The position numbers were made by a program, and so were the translations under genes. A stretch of DNA of 64,000 nt from Streptomyces thermolilacinus SPC6 (GTDB lineage Bacteria; Actinomycetota; Actinomycetes; Streptomycetales; Streptomycetaceae), in assembly GCF_000478605.2 (NCBI RefSeq), contig NZ_ASHX02000001.1, positions 2,767,895 through 2,831,894 of the forward strand, read 5' to 3'. Positions 9,789 through 17,763 of the stretch are shown in pieces (the stretch's first letter is position 1; every line of letters begins with the position of its first letter). Below the pieces are notes generated by a model. The model did not search any database, was not told where the DNA came from, and saw only the letters and a program-made list of their open reading frames with translations.

Positions 9789-10775
9789 ATGGCTAAGCTG
9801 GCCGGCCCCCAGTTGTTCAACGTGTTCCGCGGCTCCCTCATCGGCGCCGCCGAGGCCGTGCCCGGCATCAGCGGTGGCACCGTCGCGCTGATCACCGGTG
9901 TGTACGAGAAGCTCATCGGCGGCGCCGGTCATCTGACGAGCGCGGCGCGCATGGCCGTCACGGACCTGCCGCGCGGCAAGGGCGGCGCCCGGGCGGCCGC
10001 CGAGGCGCGGAAGGTCGACTGGGCTGTCGTCGTCCCGCTGCTCATCGGCATGGCCGCGGCGCTGGTGCTGGCGGCGAAGCTGATCGCCCCGCTGGTGAAG
10101 GAGCACCCGCAGTACTCGTACGCGGTGTTCTTCGGGCTGGTGCTGGCGTCGCTGTGGGTGCCGTTCTCCGGCTCGGGGCGGACCTGGCGGCCACTGGACT
10201 ACCTGATCGGCCTCGCCGTGGCCGTCGGCGGTTTCCTCCTGACGGGTCTGCCGCCCGCGCACGTGCCGACGCACCCGCTGATCGTCGCGGCGGCGGGCGC
10301 GGTCGCCATCTGCGCGCTGGTGCTGCCCGGCGTGTCGGGATCCTTCATCCTGCTGACGCTGGGCCTGTACGAGCCGACGATCGAGGCGGTCAACGAGCGG
10401 AACTTCGGGCACCTGGGCGCCTTCGCGGTGGGCTGCCTCGTGGGTCTCGCACTGTTCGTGAAACTGCTGAAGTGGCTGCTGGAGCACTACCACCACATGA
10501 CGCTGGTGGTGATGACCGGCCTGATGGCGGGATCACTGCGCGCCCTGTGGCCGTGGCAGGACGACGACCGGGCGCTGCTCGCCCCGAGCGGTGAGGTGGG
10601 GCTGACGGTCGCTCTGGCGTTGGTCGGCGCGCTGGTCGTCGTCGCCGTGCTGATCGTGGAGCACCGGTCGAAGAAGCGGCTGGAGAACCGCCCGGCCGGG
10701 CGTGGCCGGCACGCGCGGGTGCCGACGGCACCCCAGACGCACGCCGATCACGCGGTGGACACCCGCGTGAGCTGA
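9789..10775 (+). CDS. DUF368 family undecaprenyl-phosphate translocase (PopT-like)
   Basis: A 328-residue polytopic membrane protein. The two inverted halves each carry a PG(I/V)SG motif: AVPGISGGTVALITGVYE near residue 25 and LPGVSGSFILLTLGLYE near 180. The DUF368/PopT family recycles undecaprenyl phosphate across the membrane for cell-wall and polysaccharide synthesis. The assignment rests on these motifs and family knowledge. GGGAG precedes the ATG. It follows the ThrE-like gene by about 110 bp on the same strand. Confidence 0.85.
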   Translation: MAKLAGPQLFNVFRGSLIGAAEAVPGISGGTVALITGVYEKLIGGAGHLTSAARMAVTDLPRGKGGARAAAEARKVDWAVVVPLLIGMAAALVLAAKLIAPLVKEHPQYSYAVFFGLVLASLWVPFSGSGRTWRPLDYLIGLAVAVGGFLLTGLPPAHVPTHPLIVAAAGAVAICALVLPGVSGSFILLTLGLYEPTIEAVNERNFGHLGAFAVGCLVGLALFVKLLKWLLEHYHHMTLVVMTGLMAGSLRALWPWQDDDRALLAPSGEVGLTVALALVGALVVVAVLIVEHRSKKRLENRPAGRGRHARVPTAPQTHADHAVDTRVS

Positions 10776-11294
10776 CCGGACGGGCGACCGGATACGGGCG
10801 CCGCCCGTCCCCCAGGGGGCGGGCGGCGACATGGAGGCGCCGCCGGGACCGATCGTGGTCCTGGCGGCGCCTCCCGCGTACACGGGTCCGCCCGCATGCG
10901 TCGTGCGGGTGCGCGGGCGTGCCCGTATGCCTGGTGCGGTGAGGGCGGACGGACGTGGGCGTACGGCGGCACGGTCACGTACGGCGGCACGCGCGCGTAG
11001 GGGCGGACGTGGTGCACGCGCGCGTACACACGGGCGGGATGCACGCGCGCGTAGCGACGCCCCGCTGCCGTGCGTGCGGGTGGCAGCGGGGCGCCGGTGG
11101 GGTCGGGAACCGGACGACCGGATCGCGTCCCCGCCGGTCACGGTGAGTGAGCCGTGCGCGGAGCGCGGGCGCCGCGTGGGCCTGGCGTGGCTCTCGCGGC
11201 GCCCGCGTCGCACCTGCCGCTGCCGGCCGCGCCGCCCCGGGTGTCCCCTGTGCGCCCGGGGCGGCGCCTGACCGGTCCCGCGGCGGGGGCGGGT
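10776..11294 (+). other. Gene-free intergenic block with five GC-rich hairpins and three palindromes
   Basis: No convincing gene. Stem-loops lie at 10799-10828, 10835-10872 (16-bp stem, one mismatch), 11059-11092 (11-bp stem), 11164-11207 (13-bp perfect stem) and 11229-11267 (13-bp perfect stem). Between them are three ACGCGCGCGT copies at 10989, 11016 and 11043. The first two hairpins may terminate the DUF368 gene and the last the TipA-like gene; the rest are unexplained. Confidence 0.7.
10989..11052. repeat. Three ACGCGCGCGT palindromes at exact 27-bp spacing
   Basis: Copies at 10989-10998, 11016-11025 and 11043-11052, each in the context CACGCGCGCGTA. The start-to-start distance is 27 bp both times, and the bases between the copies differ. 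It is the densest cluster of this palindrome in the window. Confidence 0.85.
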
Positions 11295-12050
11295 CTACGC
11301 GTGCCGGTCGGCGTTCGCGTGGATCGCGCCCCGCACGTGCTCGGCCAGCCCCGGGCGCATGCCGTCGTAGAACGCCTTGAAGCGCTCGTCGGCGACGTAC
11401 ATGTCGCCCAGGCAGCGGTGCAGCTCGTACGGGCACTCGTAGAACCAGCGGCAGATGTGCTGCCGGTGCTCCTCCGCCATGGCCATGGCGCGCTCGCCCT
11501 CCGGCGCCTCGCCCTCGTCCATGAGCGCCCCGTAGCGGTCGCCCCAGTCCTTCGCCTCGTCCTGGACGCGCTGCCAGTCCGCCTTCGTGTAACGGGCGGT
11601 GCGGCGCTGCGACTCGCGGTACGCGTCGGTGTCGCCCCACCGCTGCTCGACCTCGTCGTTGTACTTCTCCGGGTCGTCCCCGAAGACCTCGAACTTCTCC
11701 TCGGGGGTGAGGTTGATTCCCATCTTCTTGGCCTCCATGGCGTGTTCGACGGCCTCGGCCATCTTCTGCAGTTCGGCGATCCGGGCGGTCAGCAGGTGGT
11801 GCTGGCGCCGCAGGTGTTCCCGCGGGTCCGTATCCGGGTCGTCGAGCAGGACCGCGACCTCGTCGAGCGGGAAGCCGAGCTCCCGGTAGAACAGGATCTG
11901 CTGCAACCGGTCGAGGTCGTCGTCCTCATAGCGCCGGTGTCCGGCGTGGCTGCGGCCGCTCGGGCCGAGCAGCCCGATCTCGTCGTAGTGGTGCAGGGTG
12001 CGCACCGTGATCCCGGCGAGGCGGGCGACCTGTCCGACGGAGTAGCCCAT
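11295..12050 (-). CDS. tipA: TipA-like MerR regulator with thiopeptide-sensing domain
   Basis: A 251-residue close relative of the S. lividans TipAL autoregulator. Residues 1-109 are a MerR helix-turn-helix plus coiled coil (MGYSVGQVARLAGITVRTL). Residues 110-251 are the TipAS drug-binding domain. Cys213 in RCLGDMYV matches the cysteine that binds thiostrepton covalently. The second product TipAS begins at an internal ATG; here Met110 (11723) has GGAGG upstream, so both forms are likely made. The start at Met 12050 matches TipAL; an upstream ATG would add 16 residues. A perfect operator palindrome lies just upstream. Confidence 0.93.
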   Translation of the reverse strand: MGYSVGQVARLAGITVRTLHHYDEIGLLGPSGRSHAGHRRYEDDDLDRLQQILFYRELGFPLDEVAVLLDDPDTDPREHLRRQHHLLTARIAELQKMAEAVEHAMEAKKMGINLTPEEKFEVFGDDPEKYNDEVEQRWGDTDAYRESQRRTARYTKADWQRVQDEAKDWGDRYGALMDEGEAPEGERAMAMAEEHRQHICRWFYECPYELHRCLGDMYVADERFKAFYDGMRPGLAEHVRGAIHANADRHA

Positions 12051-12092
12051 TGGCTCACCGCTCCTTCCTTCGGTACGCCCCTCAGCCTGGGT

Positions 12093-12109
12093 CCTCACGC
12101 GACGTGAGG
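12093..12109. promoter_or_regulatory. TipA operator palindrome
   Basis: CCTCACG-CGA-CGTGAGG, a perfect 17-bp inverted repeat 43 bp upstream of the tipA-like start. It resembles the known TipAL binding site in the tipA promoter, so thiopeptide-induced autoactivation is likely. Confidence 0.8.
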
Positions 12110-12146
12110 TGCAAGCCGCTTTTCCGCGGGAGCCGTCACGAAGGCG

Positions 12147-12788
12147 TCAGCCCCGGTCGCCGGGGTGCGGGGTGCCCGTGGCGTACGGGTTCTCCTGGCC
12201 CTCCGCGAGGACGCCGACGAAGGGCTCGCCCTCGCCCGCGAAGGTGTACGCCCCGGCCTCGATCCGCTCGATGAGGCCACGGGTCCAGGCGGCGCCCGCG
12301 TCGGCCTGGTGGAGCCACAGATTCATGATCTCCCCGATGTGGCCGAGCTGCCCGGGGCCGCCCTCGGGCGTGTAGTAGCCGGTCACGGTGGCCCGCCAGC
12401 GCTCGAGGTCCTCGACGCGCCGGCGCAGCAGCCCGACGACCTCGTCACGCGGCAGGTCCACGATGAACCCGAGCGCGGCGCTGAGGCTGTCGGGCTTCTG
12501 GTCGTACGCCGTGAGGGCCTCGCGGAGCAGGGCGAAGTACTCCTCGGTGCCCTGCTCCGTGATCTCGTACTCGGTGCGGGGCGGGCCGCCCGCGGTGCTG
12601 GGCGCGGTCTCATGGGCGCGCAGCAGGCCCTGCTTCGCCATCTGCTTCAGCGCGTGGTAGATCGAGCCGGGCTTGGCGTTGGACCACTCGTGCGCGCCCC
12701 AGTACTCCAGGTCGTTGCGCACCTGGTAGCCGTGCGCGCGCCCGTGCTGGCGGACCGCGCCGAGCACCAGCAGCCGGATCGCCGACAT
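12147..12788 (-). CDS. PadR-family transcriptional regulator
   Basis: A 213-residue repressor-type protein. The PadR winged helix occupies residues 1-80 (MSAIRLLVLGAVRQHGRAHGY, then GSIYHALKQMAKQGLL), and a PadR C-terminal helical domain follows. It is transcribed away from the DinB-fold gene, with a candidate operator over its own promoter, which suggests autoregulation. The inducer is unknown. Confidence 0.9.
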   Translation of the reverse strand: MSAIRLLVLGAVRQHGRAHGYQVRNDLEYWGAHEWSNAKPGSIYHALKQMAKQGLLRAHETAPSTAGGPPRTEYEITEQGTEEYFALLREALTAYDQKPDSLSAALGFIVDLPRDEVVGLLRRRVEDLERWRATVTGYYTPEGGPGQLGHIGEIMNLWLHQADAGAAWTRGLIERIEAGAYTFAGEGEPFVGVLAEGQENPYATGTPHPGDRG

Positions 12789-12804
12789 CCGCTTCCCGCC
12801 CTCC

Positions 12805-12834
12805 GTACCATGACGTCAATTTTGACTAGGGTAC
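12805..12834. promoter_or_regulatory. Candidate PadR operator
   Basis: An imperfect palindrome just upstream of the padR-like start, with outer arms GTACC/GGTAC and inner arms GTCAA/TTGAC around a TT centre. It is unusually AT-rich for this genome. Confidence 0.55.
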
Positions 12835-12871
12835 GGGCAGGAGTGCTCGGCGCGCCCTCGGGGAGCCCTCG

Positions 12872-13417
12872 CTACGCCTTCTGGCCGGCCTCCATCGCGA
12901 TCAGCTCGAAGGACGTCTTGCCGTCCAGGGACTCGCGGATGATGTCGGCGTGCCCGGCGTGCCGGCCGAACTCCTGCACCAGGTGCAGCGCCATCCACCG
13001 CATGGAGACCCGGCCGTCCTTGGGGAACCACGGCGCCTCGGGCAGCGGGAAGGTGTCGTCCAGGCTCGGCACCGTACGGATGAACTCCTCCAGCTCCTTG
13101 ACGACGTCGTCCCAGAAGGCGAGCACGCCGTCGATGGTCTCGTCGCCGCTCAACCGGAAGCCCTCGGACCAGGTGTCACGGCTGCGCCGCTTGTCGTTGG
13201 GGCGCTGCTGGGCGAGGCGCAGCCAGTTGAGCTCGACCTCCGCCGCGTGCTTGAGCAGCCCGGACAGCGACAGTTCGCTGGCGGTGGTACGGCTCGCCGC
13301 CTGTTCCCCGGTCAGTCCGAGGACCGAGCGGCGCAGGGCGGCGCGCTGCGCCTCGATGAAGGTGAGCAGCGCGCCGCGCTCATCGCCGTGTGCCTCCGGG
13401 GGAACGAGAGCGACCAT
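12872..13417 (-). CDS. DinB/mycothiol-transferase-like four-helix protein (DUF664)
   Basis: A 181-residue member of the DinB superfamily. Likely metal-binding histidines sit in LLKHAAEVELNWL and in HLVQEFGRHAGHADIIRE near the C-terminus, the usual three-His layout. Relatives include mycothiol- or bacillithiol-dependent S-transferases used in detoxification; the substrate cannot be read from the sequence. It lies upstream of padR on the same strand. Confidence 0.85.
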   Translation of the reverse strand: MVALVPPEAHGDERGALLTFIEAQRAALRRSVLGLTGEQAASRTTASELSLSGLLKHAAEVELNWLRLAQQRPNDKRRSRDTWSEGFRLSGDETIDGVLAFWDDVVKELEEFIRTVPSLDDTFPLPEAPWFPKDGRVSMRWMALHLVQEFGRHAGHADIIRESLDGKTSFELIAMEAGQKA

Positions 13418-13537
13418 GACGGGTCCGCCTTTCGTGGGAGTTGGGTTCCCTGACCTGACACCCTCACGCTACGGACGCTTGCGGTCAGCTCCTGTCCGCA
13501 AGGGGGCACACGGGCGGGTCCGGAGAGGTGCGTACCG

Positions 13538-14995
13538 TCAGATCGGGAAGGTGCTGCGCCCGTGCTGGACGGAGATCCACTTCTGGGTGGTGAACGCCTC
13601 GACGGTCGCGTCCCCGTTGAGCCGCCCGACGCCGGAGTGCTTCTCGCCGCCGAAGGGGACGATCGGCTCGTCGTGGATGATGCCGTCGTTGACGTGGATC
13701 ATGCCCGTGTGGACGCGCTGGGCGAACCGCACGCCGCGCTCGATGTCGCCGGTGTGGACGCCGCCGCTCAGGCCGTACGGGGTGTCGTTGGCGATGCGGA
13801 GCGCCTCCTCCTCCCCGTCGAACGGGATGATCAGCGCGACCGGGCCGAAGATCTCCTGGCCGAGGACCGCGGCGTCGGCCGGGATGTCCGTCAGGACGGT
13901 CGGTACGACGATGTTGCCCTCGGAGGTGCCGCCGGTCAGCACGGTGGCGCCGGCCGCGACGGTCTGCTGGACGGCGGCCATGACCGACTCGACCTGCGAG
14001 GAGTTGATCAGCGGACCGACGTGGGTCTCGGGCTCGGACGGGTCGCCCGTCTTCAGGGTCCGCACCTTCGCGACGAACTTCTCGGTGAACTCGTCCACGA
14101 CGGACCGGTCGACCAGCAGGCGGTTGGCGGCCATGCAGGCCTGGCCCTGGTGGATGAAGCGGCTGAACACGGCCGCGTCCACGGCGTAGTCGAGGTCCGC
14201 GTCGTCCAGGACGACCAGCGCGCTGTTGCCGCCGCACTCCAGTACGGCCCGCTTGAAGTGCTTGGCGCACACCGTGGCGACGTGCTGGCCGACGCGGTCG
14301 GAGCCGGTGAAGGAGATCACCCGCGGCACGGGGTGCTCGAGCAGCGCGTCGCCGATCTCGGCGATGTCGGTGACGACGACGTTGAGGACGCCCGGCGGCA
14401 GGCCCGCGTCCTCGAAGACCTTGGCCACCATGGTGCCGCCGAGGATCGGGGTGTTCTGGTGCGGCTTGAGCACCACCGCGTTGCCGAGCGCCAGCGCCGG
14501 GGCGACGGACTTCAGCGACAGCAGGAACGGGAAGTTGAACGGGCTGATCACACCGACGACGCCGACCGGCAGCCGGTACAGCCGGTTCTCCTTGCCGTCG
14601 ATGGGCGACGGGAGGATCCGGCCCTCGGGCCGCAGCGAGAGGTGGATCGCCTCGCGCATGAACTCCCGCGCGAGGTGCAGCTCGAAGGCCGCCTTGCCGC
14701 GCGTGCCGCCGAGCTCCGCGACGATCACCTCGATCAGCTCGGGCTCGCGGTCCTCGATGATCCGCAGGGCCCGCTCGAAGACACCGCGCCGCTTGTACGG
14801 GTTGGTCGCGGCCCACCCGGGCTGCGCCCGCTCGGCGGCGCGGTACGCCTGGTCCACCTCGTCGACGGTGGCGACCGTTATGGAGGCGAGCTTCTCCTCG
14901 TTGTACGGGTTGAAGTCGATGATGTCCCACGAGCCGCCACCGGCCCGCCACTCACCATCGATGTACTGCAGGGCCAGATCTCTGAAGTAGGACAT
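13538..14995 (-). CDS. Aldehyde dehydrogenase, benzaldehyde/vanillin type
   Basis: NAD(P)-dependent aldehyde oxidase of 485 residues. The catalytic glutamate lies in LECGGNSALVVLDDADLDYAV and the nucleophilic cysteine in FIHQGQACMAANR. PFNFPFLLSLKSVAPALALGN and the EIFGPVA cofactor motif are also present. The start at 14995 (MSYFRDLALQY) has AAGGGA upstream; a longer reading to 15034 is less likely. The nearest named relatives oxidise aromatic aldehydes, but no aromatic pathway genes surround it. Confidence 0.9.
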   Translation of the reverse strand: MSYFRDLALQYIDGEWRAGGGSWDIIDFNPYNEEKLASITVATVDEVDQAYRAAERAQPGWAATNPYKRRGVFERALRIIEDREPELIEVIVAELGGTRGKAAFELHLAREFMREAIHLSLRPEGRILPSPIDGKENRLYRLPVGVVGVISPFNFPFLLSLKSVAPALALGNAVVLKPHQNTPILGGTMVAKVFEDAGLPPGVLNVVVTDIAEIGDALLEHPVPRVISFTGSDRVGQHVATVCAKHFKRAVLECGGNSALVVLDDADLDYAVDAAVFSRFIHQGQACMAANRLLVDRSVVDEFTEKFVAKVRTLKTGDPSEPETHVGPLINSSQVESVMAAVQQTVAAGATVLTGGTSEGNIVVPTVLTDIPADAAVLGQEIFGPVALIIPFDGEEEALRIANDTPYGLSGGVHTGDIERGVRFAQRVHTGMIHVNDGIIHDEPIVPFGGEKHSGVGRLNGDATVEAFTTQKWISVQHGRSTFPI

Positions 14996-15074
14996 GGCAT
15001 CCCTTCGGAAGGCCGTGTGGCCCCGCGGAGCCACGCTCGGGCAGTCACTGACGGAACGTCATCCTACTTACGCC

Positions 15075-15941
15075 TCAGATGAGTTGAAGGAGCCCCCTGA
15101 GCAGATCCCGACTTTCCTCCGGGCCCGGGCTCTCCTCATGAAGCCGCTCCATGGCGCTCTCGTACTGGGCGACCTCGTCGCGCTTGTCGATGTACAGCGC
15201 GCCCGTCAGCTGCTCCAGATAGACGATGTCGGAGAGGTCGGACTCGGGAAACCGCAGCATGGTGAAGGCACCGCTCTCCCCGGAGTGCCCGCCGAAGCTG
15301 AACGGCATCACCTGGAGGGTGATGTTGGGCCGCTCCGACATCTCGATCAGGTGCTTCAACTGCTCCCGCATGACGGTCCGGTCGCCGTACGGGCGGCGCA
15401 GCGCGGCCTCGTCGAGAACGGCGTGAAATCGCGGGGCGCGCTCGGACACGAGGACCTTCTGCCGCTCCAGGCGCAGCGCCACGCGTCGGTCGATCTCGGC
15501 GGCCGACGCGGTGGGACACGTCCCGCGCGACACGACCGCGTGGGCGTACGCCTCGGTCTGGAGCAGCCCGTGCACGAACTGCACCTCGTAGATGCGGATC
15601 AGCGAGGCGGCGCCCTCGAGGCCGATGTACGTCTGGAACCACCCGGGCAGCACATCGCCGTAACTGTGCCACCAGCCGGCGAGGTTGGCCTCCCGCACGA
15701 GGCCCAGCAGCGCCTCGCGCTCCTGTTCGTCGGTCACTCCGTAGAGCGTGAGCAGATCCTCCACGTCCCGCGCCTTGAAGCTCACCCTTCCCAACTCCAG
15801 CCGGCTGATCTTGGATTCGGACGCCCGGATCGAGTAGCCGGCGGCCTCCCTGGTGATGCCGCGCGATTCGCGCAGCCTCCTCAGTTGTGAGCCCAGCAGG
15901 ATGCGCCGCACCACGGAACCGCCTGATTCAGTCGCGGTCAC
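15075..15941 (-). CDS. XRE-type regulator with DUF5753 domain
   Basis: A 288-residue DNA-binding protein of the type abundant in Streptomyces developmental control. The helix-turn-helix is at about residues 15-70 (LRRLRESRGITREAAGYSIRASESKISRLELG). The DUF5753 domain follows (WWHSYGDVLPGWFQTYIGLEGAASLIRIYE). The GTG at 15941 is chosen because GGGGAGGG lies eight bases upstream; an ATG at 15959 overlaps that ribosome binding site. It is divergent from an ATP-binding protein gene and close to a DUF397 gene, the standard three-part neighbourhood. Confidence 0.9.
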   Translation of the reverse strand: MTATESGGSVVRRILLGSQLRRLRESRGITREAAGYSIRASESKISRLELGRVSFKARDVEDLLTLYGVTDEQEREALLGLVREANLAGWWHSYGDVLPGWFQTYIGLEGAASLIRIYEVQFVHGLLQTEAYAHAVVSRGTCPTASAAEIDRRVALRLERQKVLVSERAPRFHAVLDEAALRRPYGDRTVMREQLKHLIEMSERPNITLQVMPFSFGGHSGESGAFTMLRFPESDLSDIVYLEQLTGALYIDKRDEVAQYESAMERLHEESPGPEESRDLLRGLLQLI

Positions 15942-16131
15942 GTCTCCAACCCTCCCCATCGCTGATGTGTACGACGGAGCACCCCCGAGCCCCGAGGAAG
16001 CGGATTCTGCCACCAAAACGCTTCATCCCGTACGCGAACGATTACAGAACGGCGAACGGTTCGGCCACCGCCGCCGAAGCGACCCGGGGAAGATATGGCC
16101 AAGAACCGTCACGGGCCGGGACACCTCGGGC

Positions 16132-16149
16132 GCGTGCACGTGCATCTGC
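16132..16149 (+). promoter_or_regulatory. 18-bp shared promoter element, copy 1
   Basis: GCGTGCACGTGCATCTGC, about 100 bp upstream of the ATP-binding protein start. The same 18 bases occur in the opposite orientation at 17320-17337, about 95 bp upstream of the DUF397 gene. It contains the palindrome GTGCAC. A likely binding site for the neighbouring XRE regulator. Confidence 0.65.
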
Positions 16150-16248
16150 CCTTGCATCTGCCCCTTCCTTTCGGAACCATGGTCCCCGCGCACCTGCGTA
16201 GTCGTTCGTGTTGTAGCACCACAGCCGCGAATCCGGGGAGTGCCTCGC

Positions 16249-16749
16249 ATGGGGACGAATGGATCGACCATGCTCGAGCCGTTAAGGCAGGGGCTTCCTC
16301 CGATCGACGCCGCGTCCGTGTCGAGTTCGGCCTCGTGCGCCCTGCCCGCCCGGTACGAAGCGGTGCGCGGGGCACGCCAGTTCACCAGCACCACGCTCAC
16401 GCAGTGGAACATCGGCGAGCGGTTCGACGACGTGGCGCTCGTCGTCTCCGAGCTCGTCACCAACGCGCTGCGGCACGCGCTCCCGGCCGACACCCCGCGC
16501 GACCACCCGCTCGACCCGCCCGTACGGCTGCACCTGATGCGCTGGGCGGGCCGCCTCGTGTGCGCGGTGCGCGACCCCAGCCCGGACACGCCGACCGCGC
16601 GTGCGGCGGGGGAGGACTTCGCCGCCGAGTCGGGGCGCGGGCTGTTCCTGGTCGAGTCGTTCAGCGACAGCTGGGGGTGGCACCCGCTGGCGGGCGCGCT
16701 GCACGGGAAGGTCGTGTGGGCGCTGTTCCGGCTCGCCGACCATCCGTAG
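16249..16749 (+). CDS. ATP-binding anti-sigma-factor-like kinase (HATPase domain)
   Basis: A 166-residue histidine-kinase-like ATPase of the RsbW/SpoIIAB class. The N box is SELVTNALRHAL and the G box region is AAESGRGLFLVESFSDSWGW. There is no phosphorelay domain. Such proteins pair with XRE/DUF5753 and DUF397 proteins in Streptomyces and bind partner proteins or sigma factors. The ATG at 16249 has GGGGAG eight bases upstream. Confidence 0.88.
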   Translation: MGTNGSTMLEPLRQGLPPIDAASVSSSASCALPARYEAVRGARQFTSTTLTQWNIGERFDDVALVVSELVTNALRHALPADTPRDHPLDPPVRLHLMRWAGRLVCAVRDPSPDTPTARAAGEDFAAESGRGLFLVESFSDSWGWHPLAGALHGKVVWALFRLADHP

Positions 16750-16810
16750 TCCGGTACGCGCACACCGGAAGAGACGTCGGCCCGGGGCCACGGGGGACTC
16801 GCAGCCGATG

Positions 16811-16841
16811 AAAAGGGGCTCCGCTCGCGGAGCCCCTTTTT
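16811..16841. terminator. Bidirectional terminator between ATP-binding and DUF397 genes
   Basis: A perfect 13-bp stem AAAAGGGGCTCCG and its complement with a 4-nt CTCG loop and flanking A and T runs, placed between two converging genes. Confidence 0.85.
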
Positions 16842-16975
16842 CCGTGCCGGGACGGGGCGGGGCGGATACGCCGTCGTGCGCGGGCACGGCTCTGGTGTCA
16901 TCGTGCGCGGGCGCGGCTCTGGCGCCGCCCCGCGCCGGCACGGCTCTCGTGGCGTCACGTGCGGGTGGCCGGGGG

Positions 16976-17224
16976 TCAGCCGCCGACGAGGTGGTCGAAC
17001 TCCCCGTCCTTGACACCCAGCAGCAACGCCTCGATCTCGGCGGGCGTGTAGACCAGGGCGGGCCCGTCGGGGAACCGCGAGTTGCGCACCGCGACCTCTC
17101 CCCCGGGCAGCTTGGCGAATTCGACGCACGAGCCCTGCGAGTTGCTGTGCCGACTCTTCTGCCAGACGACCCCGTGAAGCTCCGTGGCCGCCATGCCGTT
17201 GTACACGTTCAACACGTGGTGCAC
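16976..17224 (-). CDS. DUF397 family protein
   Basis: An 82-residue small protein. The DUF397 core reads VVWQKSRHSNSQGSCVEFA, then VAVRNSRFPDGPALVYTPAEIEALL. DUF397 proteins are encoded beside XRE/DUF5753 regulators; a related pair behaves as a toxin-antitoxin-like or developmental switch. The GTG at 17224 is supported by GGGGAG six bases upstream. An 18-bp element shared with the ATP-binding gene lies upstream. Confidence 0.9.
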   Translation of the reverse strand: MHHVLNVYNGMAATELHGVVWQKSRHSNSQGSCVEFAKLPGGEVAVRNSRFPDGPALVYTPAEIEALLLGVKDGEFDHLVGG

Positions 17225-17319
17225 AGGACGCTCCCCGAGTCACATGAGTTACATGAGTGAGTGATGTTGCAGGTGTCAACTATCCGGGATCATAGCTGCG
17301 TTCACCTGCGTATGCATGA

Positions 17320-17337
17320 GCAGATGCACGTGCACGC
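17320..17337 (-). promoter_or_regulatory. 18-bp shared promoter element, copy 2
   Basis: An exact inverted copy of the element at 16132-16149, with the same orientation and nearly the same distance relative to the DUF397 gene. Confidence 0.65.
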
Positions 17338-17406
17338 GGGGTGTCCCTCCGACTACTGAGACGCGCGCCGGGCCGCGGAGGCTCCCTCGTTTTTCGCCGG
17401 GATGCG

Positions 17407-17449
17407 AAAAGGGGCTCCCCGCGCGCGTGAAGCGCGGGAGAGCCCCTTT
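17407..17449. terminator. Terminator downstream of the S18 operon
   Basis: The stem AAAAGGGGCTC...GAGAGCCCCTTT is extended by a CCCGC/GCGGG inner stem, with A and T runs at its ends. It ends the minus-strand ribosomal-protein operon and may protect the DUF397 promoter. Confidence 0.75.
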
Positions 17450-17514
17450 GCGGCCGGGCCGGCCCCTCGCGAGCGAAGCGCCGGAAAGCCCCCTTCAGGC
17501 CGGGCGGCGTGACT

Positions 17515-17760
17515 TCAGCGGGACGATGACGCGTACGGCAGCAGGGCCATCTCGCGGGCGTTCTTGACCGCCCTGGCCAGCTGCCGCTGCTGCTGGGCCG
17601 AGACCCGGGTCACCCTGCGGCTGCGGATCTTGCCCCGGTCGGAGATGAACTTCCGCAGCAGGTCGGTGTCCTTGTAGTCGATGTACGTGATCCCGGCCCG
17701 GTCCAGCGGGTTGGGGCGGGCCTTCGGCGGCTTGCGGTCGGCGGCGCGGCGCGGGGACAT
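17515..17760 (-). CDS. rpsR: 30S ribosomal protein S18, zinc-independent paralogue
   Basis: An 81-residue S18 ([28 protein letters not shown]). It lacks the cysteine pairs of the zinc-ribbon form, so it can replace the zinc-containing paralogue when zinc is scarce. It is the last gene of the minus-strand operon L33-L31-CobW-S18, three bases after the CobW-like stop. Confidence 0.94.
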   Translation of the reverse strand: MSPRRAADRKPPKARPNPLDRAGITYIDYKDTDLLRKFISDRGKIRSRRVTRVSAQQQRQLARAVKNAREMALLPYASSSR

Positions 17761-17763
17761 GGG

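Noticed and set aside
10831..11271. Possible gene in the hairpin block
   Set aside because: Several overlapping frames exist only because of composition. There is no ribosome binding site or domain, and palindromes and stems fill the sequence.
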